Below are positions 56,713-64,000 of a stretch of 64,000 bases of DNA, one piece after another; the first letter of the stretch is position 1, and every line of letters starts with the position of its first letter. The position numbers and the translations under genes are program-made. The stretch covers positions 124,001 through 188,000 of the forward strand of contig NZ_JBDXXH010000005.1 of the NCBI RefSeq assembly GCF_040373385.1, in the 5' to 3' direction. This stretch comes from Nitratidesulfovibrio sp. GTDB lineage: Bacteria; Desulfobacterota; Desulfovibrionia; Desulfovibrionales; Desulfovibrionaceae. The notes beneath the pieces are model-generated. The model was not told where the DNA came from. It ran no database searches and saw nothing but the letters and a program-made list of their open reading frames with translations.

Positions 56713-57948
56713 CTAGCCCTGGCAGGCGGGCGCGGGGGCGTCCTTGGGCGTTTCCCCGGACGTTTCCGGCAGGGGCAGGCGCAAGGTCACCGTGGTTTCG
56801 CCGGGGCGGCTGTCGATGTCGATGAACCCGCCAAGCGAGGTGATGACACCCACGGCCACGGACAGGCCAAGGCCCATGCCGCGCCCCACGGGCCGGGTGG
56901 AAAAGAAGGGTTCGAACACGTGGGGCAGCACTTCGGACGCGATGCCGTGCCCCGTGTCGTGAAAGGCGATGCACATCTCGCCGCCGGATGCGGAGGACGG
57001 CGCGGGTGAGGCGGCATCTTCAGGGAGAGGGGGCTCCCCGGCGGCCCCGCCGGACTGAGCAAGAGGGCGCTCCACCCGCACGGTAACGGCCAGCTCGCGC
57101 CGTTCCGCCGGGGGATGGGCGTATTCCACTGCGTCCAGCGCGTTTTCCGCCACGTGCACGAACACCTGGCGCAGTTCCACGGGCGGGGCCACCAGCAGGG
57201 GCGTGTCCGGCGGCGCATTCAGCCGCACCGCCACGCCAAGGTCGGCGGCCCGGTCGGCCAGCAGGCGCAGGGCTTCGCCCAGCAGGTCGGCCACGCGCAC
57301 CGGGCCGGGGCGCGGGTCCAACCCCTTGCCGAAGAACAGCAGCTTGCGGGTTATCTCGCGCACGCGGCGGCTCTGGGCCTTGATCTTGACCACGGAACGG
57401 CGCATTTCCGCCGCGTGCGGGCTGGATGCAAGGTCCGGCTCGTCCAGCAGGTCCTCTATCCAGCCCGCCGCGTTGGTCATGATGTTCACGGGGTTGTTGA
57501 TCTCGTGCGCAACGCCCTCGGCCAGCCGCCCGATGGAGGCCAGCTTGCCCGCCTCGATCATGCGGGCGTTTTCCTCTTGGCGCAGCTTGCGCTCGTGGGC
57601 GGCGCGCAGTTCGCGCACCAGATCGTCGATGTCCGCGGGTTTGAGCAGGTAGTTGAACGCCCCGTGGCGCATGCCCTCCACGGCGCTGCGCACGTCGGAT
57701 GAACCGGTCAGCATCAGCGCCTCGACCAGCGGCAGGCGCGCCTTCATGCGCCGCAACAGGTCTATGCCGCTGGCACCGGGCAGGCACACGTCCAGCACGG
57801 CCACGTCGAATTCCTCTCCGGCGTCTAGCAGCGCCAGGGCGGATTCGGCGTCATAGGCGGTGCGCACGGCAATGCCGCGCGCACGCAACCGTTCGGCCAG
57901 CAGTTCGGCGAAAGCCGTCTCGTCATCAACGAGCAGGGCGCGCATCAT
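56713..57948 (-). CDS. Receiver-histidine kinase hybrid
   Basis: A 411-residue protein with an N-terminal receiver (1-120; phosphoacceptor Asp53 in VLDVCLPG, Lys103 in YLLKPAD) joined to a kinase core: GVAHEINNPVNIM with His148, then a HATPase with an N box near 265 (AENALDAVEYA), DTGHGI near 332 and GMGLGLSVAVGV near 357. There is no transmembrane part, so it is cytoplasmic and its input may be phosphorylation of its receiver by another kinase of the operon. A Ser/Pro/Gly-rich insert lies near 295-325. It is the last gene of the operon; a 9-bp hairpin (57968-57988) precedes it. Confidence 0.88.
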   Translation of the reverse strand: MMRALLVDDETAFAELLAERLRARGIAVRTAYDAESALALLDAGEEFDVAVLDVCLPGASGIDLLRRMKARLPLVEALMLTGSSDVRSAVEGMRHGAFNYLLKPADIDDLVRELRAAHERKLRQEENARMIEAGKLASIGRLAEGVAHEINNPVNIMTNAAGWIEDLLDEPDLASSPHAAEMRRSVVKIKAQSRRVREITRKLLFFGKGLDPRPGPVRVADLLGEALRLLADRAADLGVAVRLNAPPDTPLLVAPPVELRQVFVHVAENALDAVEYAHPPAERRELAVTVRVERPLAQSGGAAGEPPLPEDAASPAPSSASGGEMCIAFHDTGHGIASEVLPHVFEPFFSTRPVGRGMGLGLSVAVGVITSLGGFIDIDSRPGETTVTLRLPLPETSGETPKDAPAPACQG

Positions 57949-57967
57949 GCTTCCCTCGGGCTTCCCC

Positions 57968-57988
57968 GGGGCTGCCTGGGGCAGCCCC
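57968..57988 (-). terminator. Hairpin between the receiver gene and the hybrid kinase gene
   Basis: GGGGCTGCC (57968-57976) and GGCAGCCCC (57980-57988) form a perfect 9-bp stem with a 3-nt loop. It lies inside the operon, so it may attenuate or stabilise transcripts. Confidence 0.5.
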
Positions 57989-58027
57989 CCGGATACCTCT
58001 CGGACATCTTTGGGGCGGGCCCGCCCG

Positions 58028-58483
58028 CTATTTCTTGTCTTCGTCCAGGATCTCGCGGGCGTTGTCGAAGTCGCCAGCCTGCGCGAAAGTGGCGGCCACC
58101 ATGGCGTCCTCGATCTTTTCGCGGAAGGCGCGGCGGATGTCGCGCACCAGGATGTCGATGTCCACGGGCTTCTTGTGGTACTCGAAGGCGCCCAGGCGGC
58201 GGGCTTCTTCCTCGTCCTTTTCGGTGCCGTGGCCGGTCAGCACGATGACCTGCACCTGCGGGTAGGCCTTCTTGACGCGGCGCAGCACTTCCATGCCGTC
58301 GATGCCGGGCATGCGCAGGTCAAGGACCATGACGTCGGGCACCTCGCCGGCGGACACCATCTGCAGGGCTTCTTCACCGTTCAGGGCAACGGTGGCCCCG
58401 GCATCGCGCATGGACATGCGTTCGGCCAGCGTGCGGACGAAATTCTCCTCGTCGTCCACCAGCAATACCTTGATACCCTTCAT
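58028..58483 (-). CDS. Response regulator, receiver domain with C-terminal helix
   Basis: A 151-residue single-domain receiver. The acidic pocket DDEENF at 10-15, phosphoacceptor Asp55 (VMVLDLRMPG), a Thr in VIVLTGHG near 83 and Lys in EYHKKPVD near 104 are all present. The 30-residue C-terminal tail (FREKIEDAMVAATFAQAGDF) is helical. No output domain, so it should act by protein contact or as a phosphorelay intermediate. GGAG is 8 nt before the ATG. It resembles the receiver at 59771 and may be a duplicate. Confidence 0.9.
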   Translation of the reverse strand: MKGIKVLLVDDEENFVRTLAERMSMRDAGATVALNGEEALQMVSAGEVPDVMVLDLRMPGIDGMEVLRRVKKAYPQVQVIVLTGHGTEKDEEEARRLGAFEYHKKPVDIDILVRDIRRAFREKIEDAMVAATFAQAGDFDNAREILDEDKK

Positions 58484-58525
58484 GACTGCTCTCCTTCGGG
58501 TTCGGGTGAAACTCGGTCCGCAAAC

Positions 58526-58555
58526 CCGCGCGGCGGTGGCGAAGCCGCCGCGCGG
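58526..58555 (-). terminator. Hairpin upstream of the receiver gene
   Basis: A perfect 11-bp stem (58526-58536 with 58545-58555) and an 8-nt loop lie between the stop at 58573 and the start at 58483. No T-run follows, so an intra-operon regulatory hairpin is as likely as a terminator. Confidence 0.5.
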
Positions 58556-58572
58556 TGCATCGTAACTGTGCT

Positions 58573-58863
58573 CTAAATGGGGACGACGCCGTAGCACACG
58601 GCCACGTCGCCAAGGCCCACGTTGTCCAGGAAGCTGTTGTGGATGACCCGGCGCGCGGGGCGCACGCATCCCATCATCTCCAGGGCCACATCGCGGCAGT
58701 CGGCCTCTGCGAAGGCCACGGCCGCGAAGACATCTTCAAGCCGCCCGGCGCATGCGGCAGCGGGGATGACACCCGCCATGCGCATGGCCTCGTCGTGGTC
58801 CGCCGCATCGGCGAAGGCCACGGCCGCGAAGCAGCGTTCCAGCGTTTCACGAAGTGTTGCCAT
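58573..58863 (-). CDS. Small protein with two internal repeats, 96 aa
   Basis: I do not recognise the family. The sequence has two similar halves: CFAAVAFADAADHDEAMRMAGV and VFAAVAFAEADCRDVALEMMG (about 11-32 and 45-65), each a short strand followed by a helix with acidic residues. The remaining C-terminal part (RRVIHNSFLDNVGLGDVAVC) is strand-rich. No membrane segment or signal. GGAGG lies 5 nt before the chosen start at 58863. It lies between a kinase-like and a receiver gene, so it is probably a partner or input for one of those; that is inferred from position alone. Confidence 0.6.
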   Translation of the reverse strand: MATLRETLERCFAAVAFADAADHDEAMRMAGVIPAAACAGRLEDVFAAVAFAEADCRDVALEMMGCVRPARRVIHNSFLDNVGLGDVAVCYGVVPI

Positions 58864-58987
58864 ACGTTCCTCCGTTGTGCCGTGGCGGCAGAATGTTGCC
58901 GCCGCGTGAGACAAGTGTTTCAGGAGAGCAGTTGGCTATATCGTAGCTGAAACCGTTGCGACACGAAAGCGAAAATATGGAACACCA

Positions 58988-59722
58988 TCAGGCGGTACAG
59001 TTGGGGCAGGGCAGAAAGAACCGCAAGTGCGCGGCTTCCGCCTGCCATACCTCTGCCCCGCACGCCTGCATGCATCGTGCTATGTCGGCACTGGTCGTGG
59101 AAAGCTCCGTGGCGCCGGAATCGGCACGTGCGCCGGGCGGAATGAAGTCCAGTTCCACGCCCGGCACTTCCTGATGCAGGACCGCGCGCAGCACCAGTGC
59201 TCCGCCGGTGGCGGGCCTGCTGCCCTGGCCCCCCCCGTCGGCCAGTCCTTCGCCCAGACAACAGCGCACGGCGCGCAACAGGCTGGCGCGCAGGGGCAGG
59301 CCGGGCGCGCTCACGCGCACCGCCGGGCCATTCCCTTGCGAAAGTTCCACCCCGCGCATGGCGCAGCCGCGCCGGGCCAGGGCCACGAATTCCTCCAGCA
59401 CCGCGCCAAGGTCGCGGGCGGACTCGCCGTCCTCTTCCCAGGCGTGGGCCAGGCGGTTCAGGTTCCACGCAAGGTCGCCCCCGCGCGCCACCTGTTCCTG
59501 GATCAGCGACAGCATGGTGCACAGCCGGTCGCGGTGGGGCAGCCCTTCGCCGCACAGGGAAACAAGGTCCTGCATCAGCCCGGCCGATTCGCGGATCACC
59601 GCCAGGGCGTTCTGCAATTCGTGCGTGGCCGATGCGGCAAGGCAGCCCACGCATTCGTGGGCGGCGTCATCCCCTGCGGTTGCGGCGGGGGCGGCCATGT
59701 GGATGGTGTCGTCGTGTGCCAT
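58988..59722 (-). CDS. Histidine-kinase-like protein without a recognisable ATPase motif
   Basis: A 244-residue protein. ASATHELQNALAVIRESAGLM at 31-51 resembles a HisKA H-box with His34, and the following helices are typical of a dimerisation/phosphotransfer domain. The C-terminal half (about 105-240) has the rough alpha/beta pattern of a HATPase, but I find no N box, DxGxG or GxG loop. It may therefore be a phosphotransfer protein or phosphatase rather than an active kinase. Cys residues cluster near both ends (CVGC, CPNC). It is 48 nt downstream of the receiver gene at 59771. Confidence 0.65.
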   Translation of the reverse strand: MAHDDTIHMAAPAATAGDDAAHECVGCLAASATHELQNALAVIRESAGLMQDLVSLCGEGLPHRDRLCTMLSLIQEQVARGGDLAWNLNRLAHAWEEDGESARDLGAVLEEFVALARRGCAMRGVELSQGNGPAVRVSAPGLPLRASLLRAVRCCLGEGLADGGGQGSRPATGGALVLRAVLHQEVPGVELDFIPPGARADSGATELSTTSADIARCMQACGAEVWQAEAAHLRFFLPCPNCTA

Positions 59723-59770
59723 GCCGTGTTTCCTGTGCGGTACGTTGTGCCGACTCGTCCATGCCAGGGG

Positions 59771-60169
59771 CTAGGTGTTGCCGCCGTTGCCCTGGGCAGC
59801 CTGCGCCAGCCTGCCCGCCTCGTGCAGCTTTTCCAGCAGGTCTTCCAGCCGCAGGGGCTTCATCAGATAGTCGAACGCACCCAGTTTCATGCCCTCGATG
59901 CCGTCGCGCGCGCTGCCGTGCCCGGTCAGCAGGATGACCTGCACGGTGGGGTGCCCGGCCTTGATGCGGCGCAGGGCCTCGGTACCCTTGATGCCGGGCA
60001 TCATCAGGTCCAGCACCACCACGTGGGGTGGGTCCGCCTCCACGGCGCGCAGGGCCTGCTCGCCGTCGGTGGCGATGCGCGTGACCATGCCGCGCAGCGA
60101 CAGCCGTTCGGCCAGGGTCGTGACGAACTCCTCCTCGTCATCCACGAGCAGAACCTTCAGTTCCTGCAT
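59771..60169 (-). CDS. Response regulator, single receiver domain
   Basis: A 132-residue receiver with Asp10/Asp11 (LLVDDEEEF), phosphoacceptor Asp54 (VVVLDLMMPG), Thr in VILLTGHG near 82 and Lys in DYLMKPLR near 104. It lacks an output domain. Its ATG follows the stop of the sensor kinase gene after 2 nt, so it is the likely cognate partner of that kinase. The tail (LAQAAQGNGGNT) is short and unstructured. Confidence 0.92.
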   Translation of the reverse strand: MQELKVLLVDDEEEFVTTLAERLSLRGMVTRIATDGEQALRAVEADPPHVVVLDLMMPGIKGTEALRRIKAGHPTVQVILLTGHGSARDGIEGMKLGAFDYLMKPLRLEDLLEKLHEAGRLAQAAQGNGGNT

Positions 60170-60171
60170 GC

Positions 60172-61902
60172 TTAGCTCCCAAGGGTGGCCGTTGGCGCGG
60201 CCTTCACGGGCAGGAAGACGGTCACGGTGGTACCCGCGCCCTCTTTGCTCTGCACCGCGATGTCGCCGCCAAGGCGCCTGATGATGCCGTAGGTTATGAA
60301 CATGCCAAGGCCGGTTCCCGAGGTCTTCTTGGTGGTGAAGAACGGCTCGAAGATGTGGCGAAGCACCTCGTCGGACATGCCTTTGCCGTTGTCCTTGATG
60401 GACACGCCCACCGTGTCCGGGTCGCGCAGCCAGGTGGCCAGCGTCACGGACCCGCCGTCCGGCACGGCGGCGAAGGCGTTGTTCAGGATGTTCAGGAACA
60501 CCTGCTGCAACTGGCCCCGGTCCGACGCGATGCGCGGCATGGCCTGGTCCAGGCTGGTCGAGGTGGTGATGGACCGGTGCAGGGCCTCCTGTTCCAGGAA
60601 GCTCATGGTTTCCTTGAGTACGTCGTTGACGTCCAGTTGCTCGATGTTCACGTCCATGCGGCGCGAAAAGCCCAGCAACCGGTGGGTGATGGAGCGGCAG
60701 CGTTCCACCGAGCGCAGGATGGCGTCCACCAGCCCGCGAAAGCGGTCACGCTCCGGAAAGTCCTTGGCCAGTTCCATGAGGTCGGCGGCCAGGCCCGCCT
60801 TTTCGTTGATGATGGCCAGCGGGTTGTTGATCTCGTGGGCAACCCCGGCAGCCAGCCGCCCGATGGAGGACAGCTTCTGGGTGTGCTCCATCTGCACGAA
60901 GGCGGCGATGCGCCGCTCGTCGCTGGCGCGCATGCGCCGCACCAGCAGGTCGGTCAGGCCGAAGGCCACGGACAGGATCAGCGCCACGCTGGTGACGAAC
61001 AGCAATATCAGGTCGCTGCGCAGGGTGGTCCACGGCTTGAAGATGTCGGCGCGGGGCTTCACCGCCATCAGCACGAAGTCGGCGTGCTGGAAGTAGGTGT
61101 AGGTGATGAACACGTCGCGCCCGGCCGGGTCGGTGGTTTCCAGCGTGGCCGTTTCATAGGTCATGGGCGGCATGGGCAGGGGCAACTGGTCCAGCACCGC
61201 GCCGTAGAAGCGCGAGGCGGTCTGGAGCACCCCGGCGGTGTTCACCAGAAAGGCGTCGCTTTCCGGTTCCAGCCCCATGGAGGCGATGAGCCGGTCGAAC
61301 TGCCCGGTGTCGATGGTGGCGCGCAGCACCCACGAGTGGCCGTCGTCGGTCATGCGCTGCACGGCGATGACGATGTGCGGAAAGCGCCGGAAGCCCATGA
61401 ACACGTCGCTGACGTACACGCCCTTGACCCGGGTCTGCTGGTACCAGTCCGCCGTGGAGTAGTCCTTGCCCTTCAGGTTGTACGGCCCCACGTAGCTGGC
61501 GTGCACGCCGTTCTCGTCGATGAGCCCGAGGTCGATGAAACCGGGAAATTCGCCCTTCACCGCGCGGAAGATGCGGTTCAGGTTGCGTTCGTCGGCCAGT
61601 TCCGCCGGGCTGTACACCTGCGAGATGAGGCTGACGGTGGAGGCGCGTTCGGCCAGGAACAGTTCGAACGAATGGCGGGTCTTGTTCACCAGCCCGCGCA
61701 CCGGGGTGACGATTTCGCGCGTCAGGGTGGCGCGGTACTGATGGTAGTTGATGACCGACAGGATGAGCAGCGGCACCACGGCGGCGGTGGTCAGCAGCAG
61801 GGTGATCTTGCGGCGCAGGGCCTGGTAGCGTTCCGGCGCGATTTCCTCCGGCACGTCCAGCGCGGTGCGGAACAGGCTGCGGAAGCGTTCCAGGCGGCTC
61901 AT
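60172..61902 (-). CDS. Membrane sensor histidine kinase with extracytoplasmic Cache-type domain
   Basis: A 576-residue kinase. Transmembrane helices at about 33-51 and 297-319 flank a 245-residue outer domain of the double-Cache type (DLGLIDENGVHASYVGPYNL near 124-143, YSTADWYQQT near 148-157), which usually binds small organic ligands. Inside are the H box GVAHEINNPLAII with His356, N box VFLNILNNAFAAV near 460, DNGKGM near 497 and GTGLGMF near 525. The next gene is its receiver. The first codons overlap the stop of the NifX-like gene by 4 nt, so the two are coupled. Confidence 0.93.
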   Translation of the reverse strand: MSRLERFRSLFRTALDVPEEIAPERYQALRRKITLLLTTAAVVPLLILSVINYHQYRATLTREIVTPVRGLVNKTRHSFELFLAERASTVSLISQVYSPAELADERNLNRIFRAVKGEFPGFIDLGLIDENGVHASYVGPYNLKGKDYSTADWYQQTRVKGVYVSDVFMGFRRFPHIVIAVQRMTDDGHSWVLRATIDTGQFDRLIASMGLEPESDAFLVNTAGVLQTASRFYGAVLDQLPLPMPPMTYETATLETTDPAGRDVFITYTYFQHADFVLMAVKPRADIFKPWTTLRSDLILLFVTSVALILSVAFGLTDLLVRRMRASDERRIAAFVQMEHTQKLSSIGRLAAGVAHEINNPLAIINEKAGLAADLMELAKDFPERDRFRGLVDAILRSVERCRSITHRLLGFSRRMDVNIEQLDVNDVLKETMSFLEQEALHRSITTSTSLDQAMPRIASDRGQLQQVFLNILNNAFAAVPDGGSVTLATWLRDPDTVGVSIKDNGKGMSDEVLRHIFEPFFTTKKTSGTGLGMFITYGIIRRLGGDIAVQSKEGAGTTVTVFLPVKAAPTATLGS

Positions 61903-62246
61903 GCGTTGCTCCTGTGGAACAGGATGTCGCCGGGGCGCAGCACGTCGGCGCGGAACCGGGCAATGGCCTCGTCCGCCGGGCCCATGACGTTGTCGATGAC
62001 CTCAATGCGCTTCCAGCGCAGGTACTGCCAGAATTCGTCGTCGATGCCGTTGCAGATCACCGCGCGGACCTTTTCTTCCAGCGCGATGCGGCACAATTCT
62101 TCCGACGAGGCGTGGGCCAGCAGCACGCTGGAACGGGAAAGCTCGGCGCCGTCGGCGTCCAGATGCACCAGCAGGGCTTCGCCCGCCAGGTCGAAGCGGG
62201 GCGCGACCTCGTCACGGTACAGGGGTATGAGCAGGGTGGCGGGCAT
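61899..62246 (-). CDS. NifX/NifB C-terminal-like (dinitrogenase Fe-Mo cofactor family) protein
   Basis: A 115-residue cytoplasmic protein of the NafY/NifX/MTH1175 fold: ATLLIPLYRDEVAPRFDLAG at 3-22 is the first strand with the typical P..D.V..RF pattern, and VRAVICNGIDDEFWQYL near 60-76 the central helix-strand. Relatives bind metal clusters, but many stand-alone copies have unknown roles. Here it lies between a degenerate sigma-54-activator-like gene and the sensor kinase, so a redox- or metal-sensing accessory is plausible; this is inference. It starts 1 nt after the activator stop. Confidence 0.78.
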   Translation of the reverse strand: MPATLLIPLYRDEVAPRFDLAGEALLVHLDADGAELSRSSVLLAHASSEELCRIALEEKVRAVICNGIDDEFWQYLRWKRIEVIDNVMGPADEAIARFRADVLRPGDILFHRSNA

Positions 62247-62247
62247 A

Positions 62248-63858
62248 TCAGCACATCCCGTACTGTTTCATCTTGCGCCACAGGGTGGAACGGCCCCAGC
62301 CCAGCAGTTCGGCTGCCTCGCCCCGGCGGTTGCCGGTGCGTTGCAGGGCGTCGGCAATGAGGCGGCGCTCCAGGTCGCTGACGCTGGTGCGGGCCAGGTG
62401 TTCGCCTCCGTCGCCGGAAGTACCCTGCGCGGCGGGTTGCGCCTCGCCAGTCGCGCCAGTCGCGCCAGTCGCGCCAGTCGCGTCGAAAGCCCCCGGCATG
62501 CCGCGCCCTGCCCGGCGTTCGCGCTCGGCGCGGCGGGCCTCGGCCTTGGCCTGAAAGAGGTACGCGGGCAGGTGCGCGGGCATCACCGTTTCACCGTGGC
62601 ACAAGGTGACGGCGTATTCGGCGATGTTGCGCAACTCGCGCACGTTGCCCGGGAAGGGGTAGTCCAGCAGGGTGCGCAGGGCCTTGCCCGAGCAGCCGCG
62701 CACGGTTTTTTTCATCCGCGCGGCAAAGTGCCCCATGAAATGGTTGAGCAGAAATTCGATGTCCTCGCCCCGTTCGCGCAGCGGGGGCAGATGCAGGCGC
62801 ACGGCGGACAGGCGGCGGAACAGGTCTTCGCGCAGGCGGCCTTCGGTCACCAGTTGTTCCGGGTCGCGGTTGGTGGCCACCACCAAGCGCACGTCGCACG
62901 CCACCGGGTCGGTGGCGCCCACGGGGTAGATGACCCCCTCGTCCAGGAAGGCCAGCAGGCGGCCCTGGATGGACAGGGGCAAATCGCCGACCTCGGTGAG
63001 GTACAGCGTGCCACCCTGGGCCAGGCGGAACCGTCCCGGCTTGTTTTCGTCCGCGCCGGGGAAGGCGCCCTTGCGGTGGCCGAACAGTTCCGATTCGGCC
63101 AGAAATTCGGGCAGGGACGACAGGCTGGCCTTCACGAACGGCTCGCGGGCGCGGGACGATGCCTTGTGCACGGCCTCGGCCAGGGTGTCCTTGCCGGTGC
63201 CCGTCTCGCCGGTGACCAGCAGGGGGCCGTCGTTCTGGGCCACGGCGGGCAGGGCCTGGAACACCCGTTCCATGGCCACGCTGCGGCCCACCAGCGGGCC
63301 GAAGGCCTCGCCCTTGGCGGTCTTTTCCTCCAGTTCGCGCACCAGCGTCAGGTCTTCCACGGCGTGCAGCCAGCCCACCACGCGGCCATCGGCGTCGCGC
63401 AGGGGGGACATGCTCATGCGCACCGGAATGCGGCGGCGGTGGCGGTTCAGGATGTCGCCTTCCTGCGCGGGGGGCAGGTTGCCGTCGTCGGCCATGTCGT
63501 AGTGTGCGCCCGAGGCCGTGGCCACGGTGACCCCGGATGCGGTGGTCAGCGGGCGGCGCAGCGGGCAGCGGTGCAGGCAGATGCTGGCGCGCAGGGCGTG
63601 GCGGCAGGGTATGCCGCGCACTTCCGCCGTGGTGAACCCGGTCAGGGTTTCCAGCGCGCGGTTCATCAGGCGGATGGTACAGTCGGTATCCAGCAGGGCC
63701 ACGCCCACGGGCAGGGCGTCCAGCATGGCGGCCAGGTCCACCGGCAGGGGCGAGATGCCCGACACGTGCGGCAGCGGCGGCGCGCCGTGCCGTGCGGGTG
63801 ACCCGGCGCGGGGCCGGATGCCATGCGGGGCTGCTGGGGCTGTCTGCTGCGTGGGCAC
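62248..63858 (-). CDS. Sigma-54-activator-like regulator with PAS domain and degenerate AAA+ motifs
   Basis: A 536-residue protein (start GTG 63858 with AGGTG nearby; an ATG at 63981 would add 41 Pro/Arg-rich residues). PAS (about 40-165) contains a Cys cluster (84, 94, 98). AAA+ follows: Walker A GETGTGKD at 217-224 intact; the sigma-54 loop reads GAFPGA at 264-269 instead of GAFTGA; Walker B reads LYLTE with Thr288 where Asp is expected. A Fis-type helix-turn-helix ends the protein (504-534). Such changes usually abolish sigma-54 activation, so it may work differently. A Thr-Gly-Ala repeat (460-471) comes from a 9-bp tandem repeat. It heads the operon. Confidence 0.82.
   Translation of the reverse strand: MPTQQTAPAAPHGIRPRAGSPARHGAPPLPHVSGISPLPVDLAAMLDALPVGVALLDTDCTIRLMNRALETLTGFTTAEVRGIPCRHALRASICLHRCPLRRPLTTASGVTVATASGAHYDMADDGNLPPAQEGDILNRHRRRIPVRMSMSPLRDADGRVVGWLHAVEDLTLVRELEEKTAKGEAFGPLVGRSVAMERVFQALPAVAQNDGPLLVTGETGTGKDTLAEAVHKASSRAREPFVKASLSSLPEFLAESELFGHRKGAFPGADENKPGRFRLAQGGTLYLTEVGDLPLSIQGRLLAFLDEGVIYPVGATDPVACDVRLVVATNRDPEQLVTEGRLREDLFRRLSAVRLHLPPLRERGEDIEFLLNHFMGHFAARMKKTVRGCSGKALRTLLDYPFPGNVRELRNIAEYAVTLCHGETVMPAHLPAYLFQAKAEARRAERERRAGRGMPGAFDATGATGATGATGEAQPAAQGTSGDGGEHLARTSVSDLERRLIADALQRTGNRRGEAAELLGWGRSTLWRKMKQYGMC
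62446..62481. repeat. 9-bp tandem repeat, four copies, inside the activator-like gene
   Basis: GCCAGTCGC is repeated four times at 62446, 62455, 62464 and 62473, encoding an Ala-Thr-Gly run on the minus strand. Copy-number change would keep the frame and alter a linker before the helix-turn-helix. Confidence 0.8.
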
Positions 63859-63975
63859 GAAACACCTGCTCCGTCGTTGCGCGTTGTTCCGGGCGCGGGG
63901 GGAGGGACACGGGGCGTCCGGTAACCGCAGTCCGGGGGAGGCGGTCCGGGGCACCGCGTCGCGCCCCGGACCGTT

Positions 63976-63996
63976 GCCCATGGCAGTTCCATGGGC
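63976..63996. repeat. 8-bp perfect inverted repeat upstream of the activator-like gene
   Basis: GCCCATGG (63976-63983) and CCATGGGC (63989-63996) flank CAGTT. It lies above the likely start and could be an operator; the window ends 4 nt later. Confidence 0.4.
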
Positions 63997-64000
63997 GGCA

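Noticed and set aside
60355..63801. 1148-codon plus-strand open frame opposite the signalling operon
   Set aside because: It is a GC-driven antisense frame, His/Gln/Gly/Val-rich with no domain motifs, fully covered by well-supported minus-strand genes.

Overview
The window is GC-rich with strong Shine-Dalgarno sites. Its gene content (flgE behind a sigma-54 promoter, a Psp system, a leu operon next to pssA/psd, a MoeA fused to a binding-protein domain, many two-component and sigma-54 proteins, type III pantothenate kinase) points to a deltaproteobacterial sulfate reducer of the Desulfovibrio/Nitratidesulfovibrio type. From memory, the order acs-pat, cheD, HU, psd-pssA-leuACDB, psp, moeA resembles D. 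vulgaris; I could not check this. Three AT-richer blocks interrupt that backbone.

Layout. 1-6.8 kb: end of a TPR gene, a small hypothetical gene, coaX, eno (behind seven copies of a short hairpin repeat), folD, and flgE with a textbook sigma-54 promoter. 6.8-12.4 kb: first accessory block. A 1146-residue nuclease/STAND-like protein and a family 9 glycosyltransferase-like gene converge on each other, each starting next to one of two inverted copies of a 16-bp AT-rich site. A XerC/D-type recombinase gene abuts the right copy. I read this as a probable invertible segment. 12.6-25.7 kb: two EamA exporters, a MucR/Ros regulator, a VOC protein, a peroxiredoxin and a thioredoxin-like lipoprotein, a hipBA module with three operator-like palindromes, MoeA-PBP, and pspF divergent from pspABC.

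25.8-29.3 kb: second accessory block, a tight four-gene operon encoding a 70-residue Cys-containing peptide, two ThiF/E1-like enzymes each with an N-terminal region resembling a peptide-recognition domain, and a membrane-anchored TPR protein. It looks like an unassigned RiPP-type pathway. 29.5-35.8 kb: psd-pssA-leuA-leuC-leuD-leuB on the minus strand, with a long inverted-repeat element between leuD and leuB. 36-45.5 kb: TVP38-type membrane protein, HAD hydrolase, DUF523/DUF1722 protein, DUF457-type membrane protein, HU/IHF protein, cheD, a GT8-like transferase, and a GapN-like aldehyde dehydrogenase.

45.6-49.0 kb: third accessory block, a DNA methyltransferase next to a MutL/MORC-like GHKL ATPase, probably a defence pair. 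49.1-56.3 kb: Pat-type acetyltransferase divergent from acetyl-CoA synthetase, then a patatin phospholipase. 56.7-63.9 kb: an eight-gene minus-strand signalling operon (a sigma-54-activator-like protein with two degenerate key motifs, a NifX-like protein, sensor kinase, receivers, a kinase-like protein lacking a visible ATPase, a small repeat protein, and a receiver-kinase hybrid). Short tandem repeats are frequent, several of them covering stop codons or encoding low-complexity linkers. No tRNA, rRNA or CRISPR array was seen.
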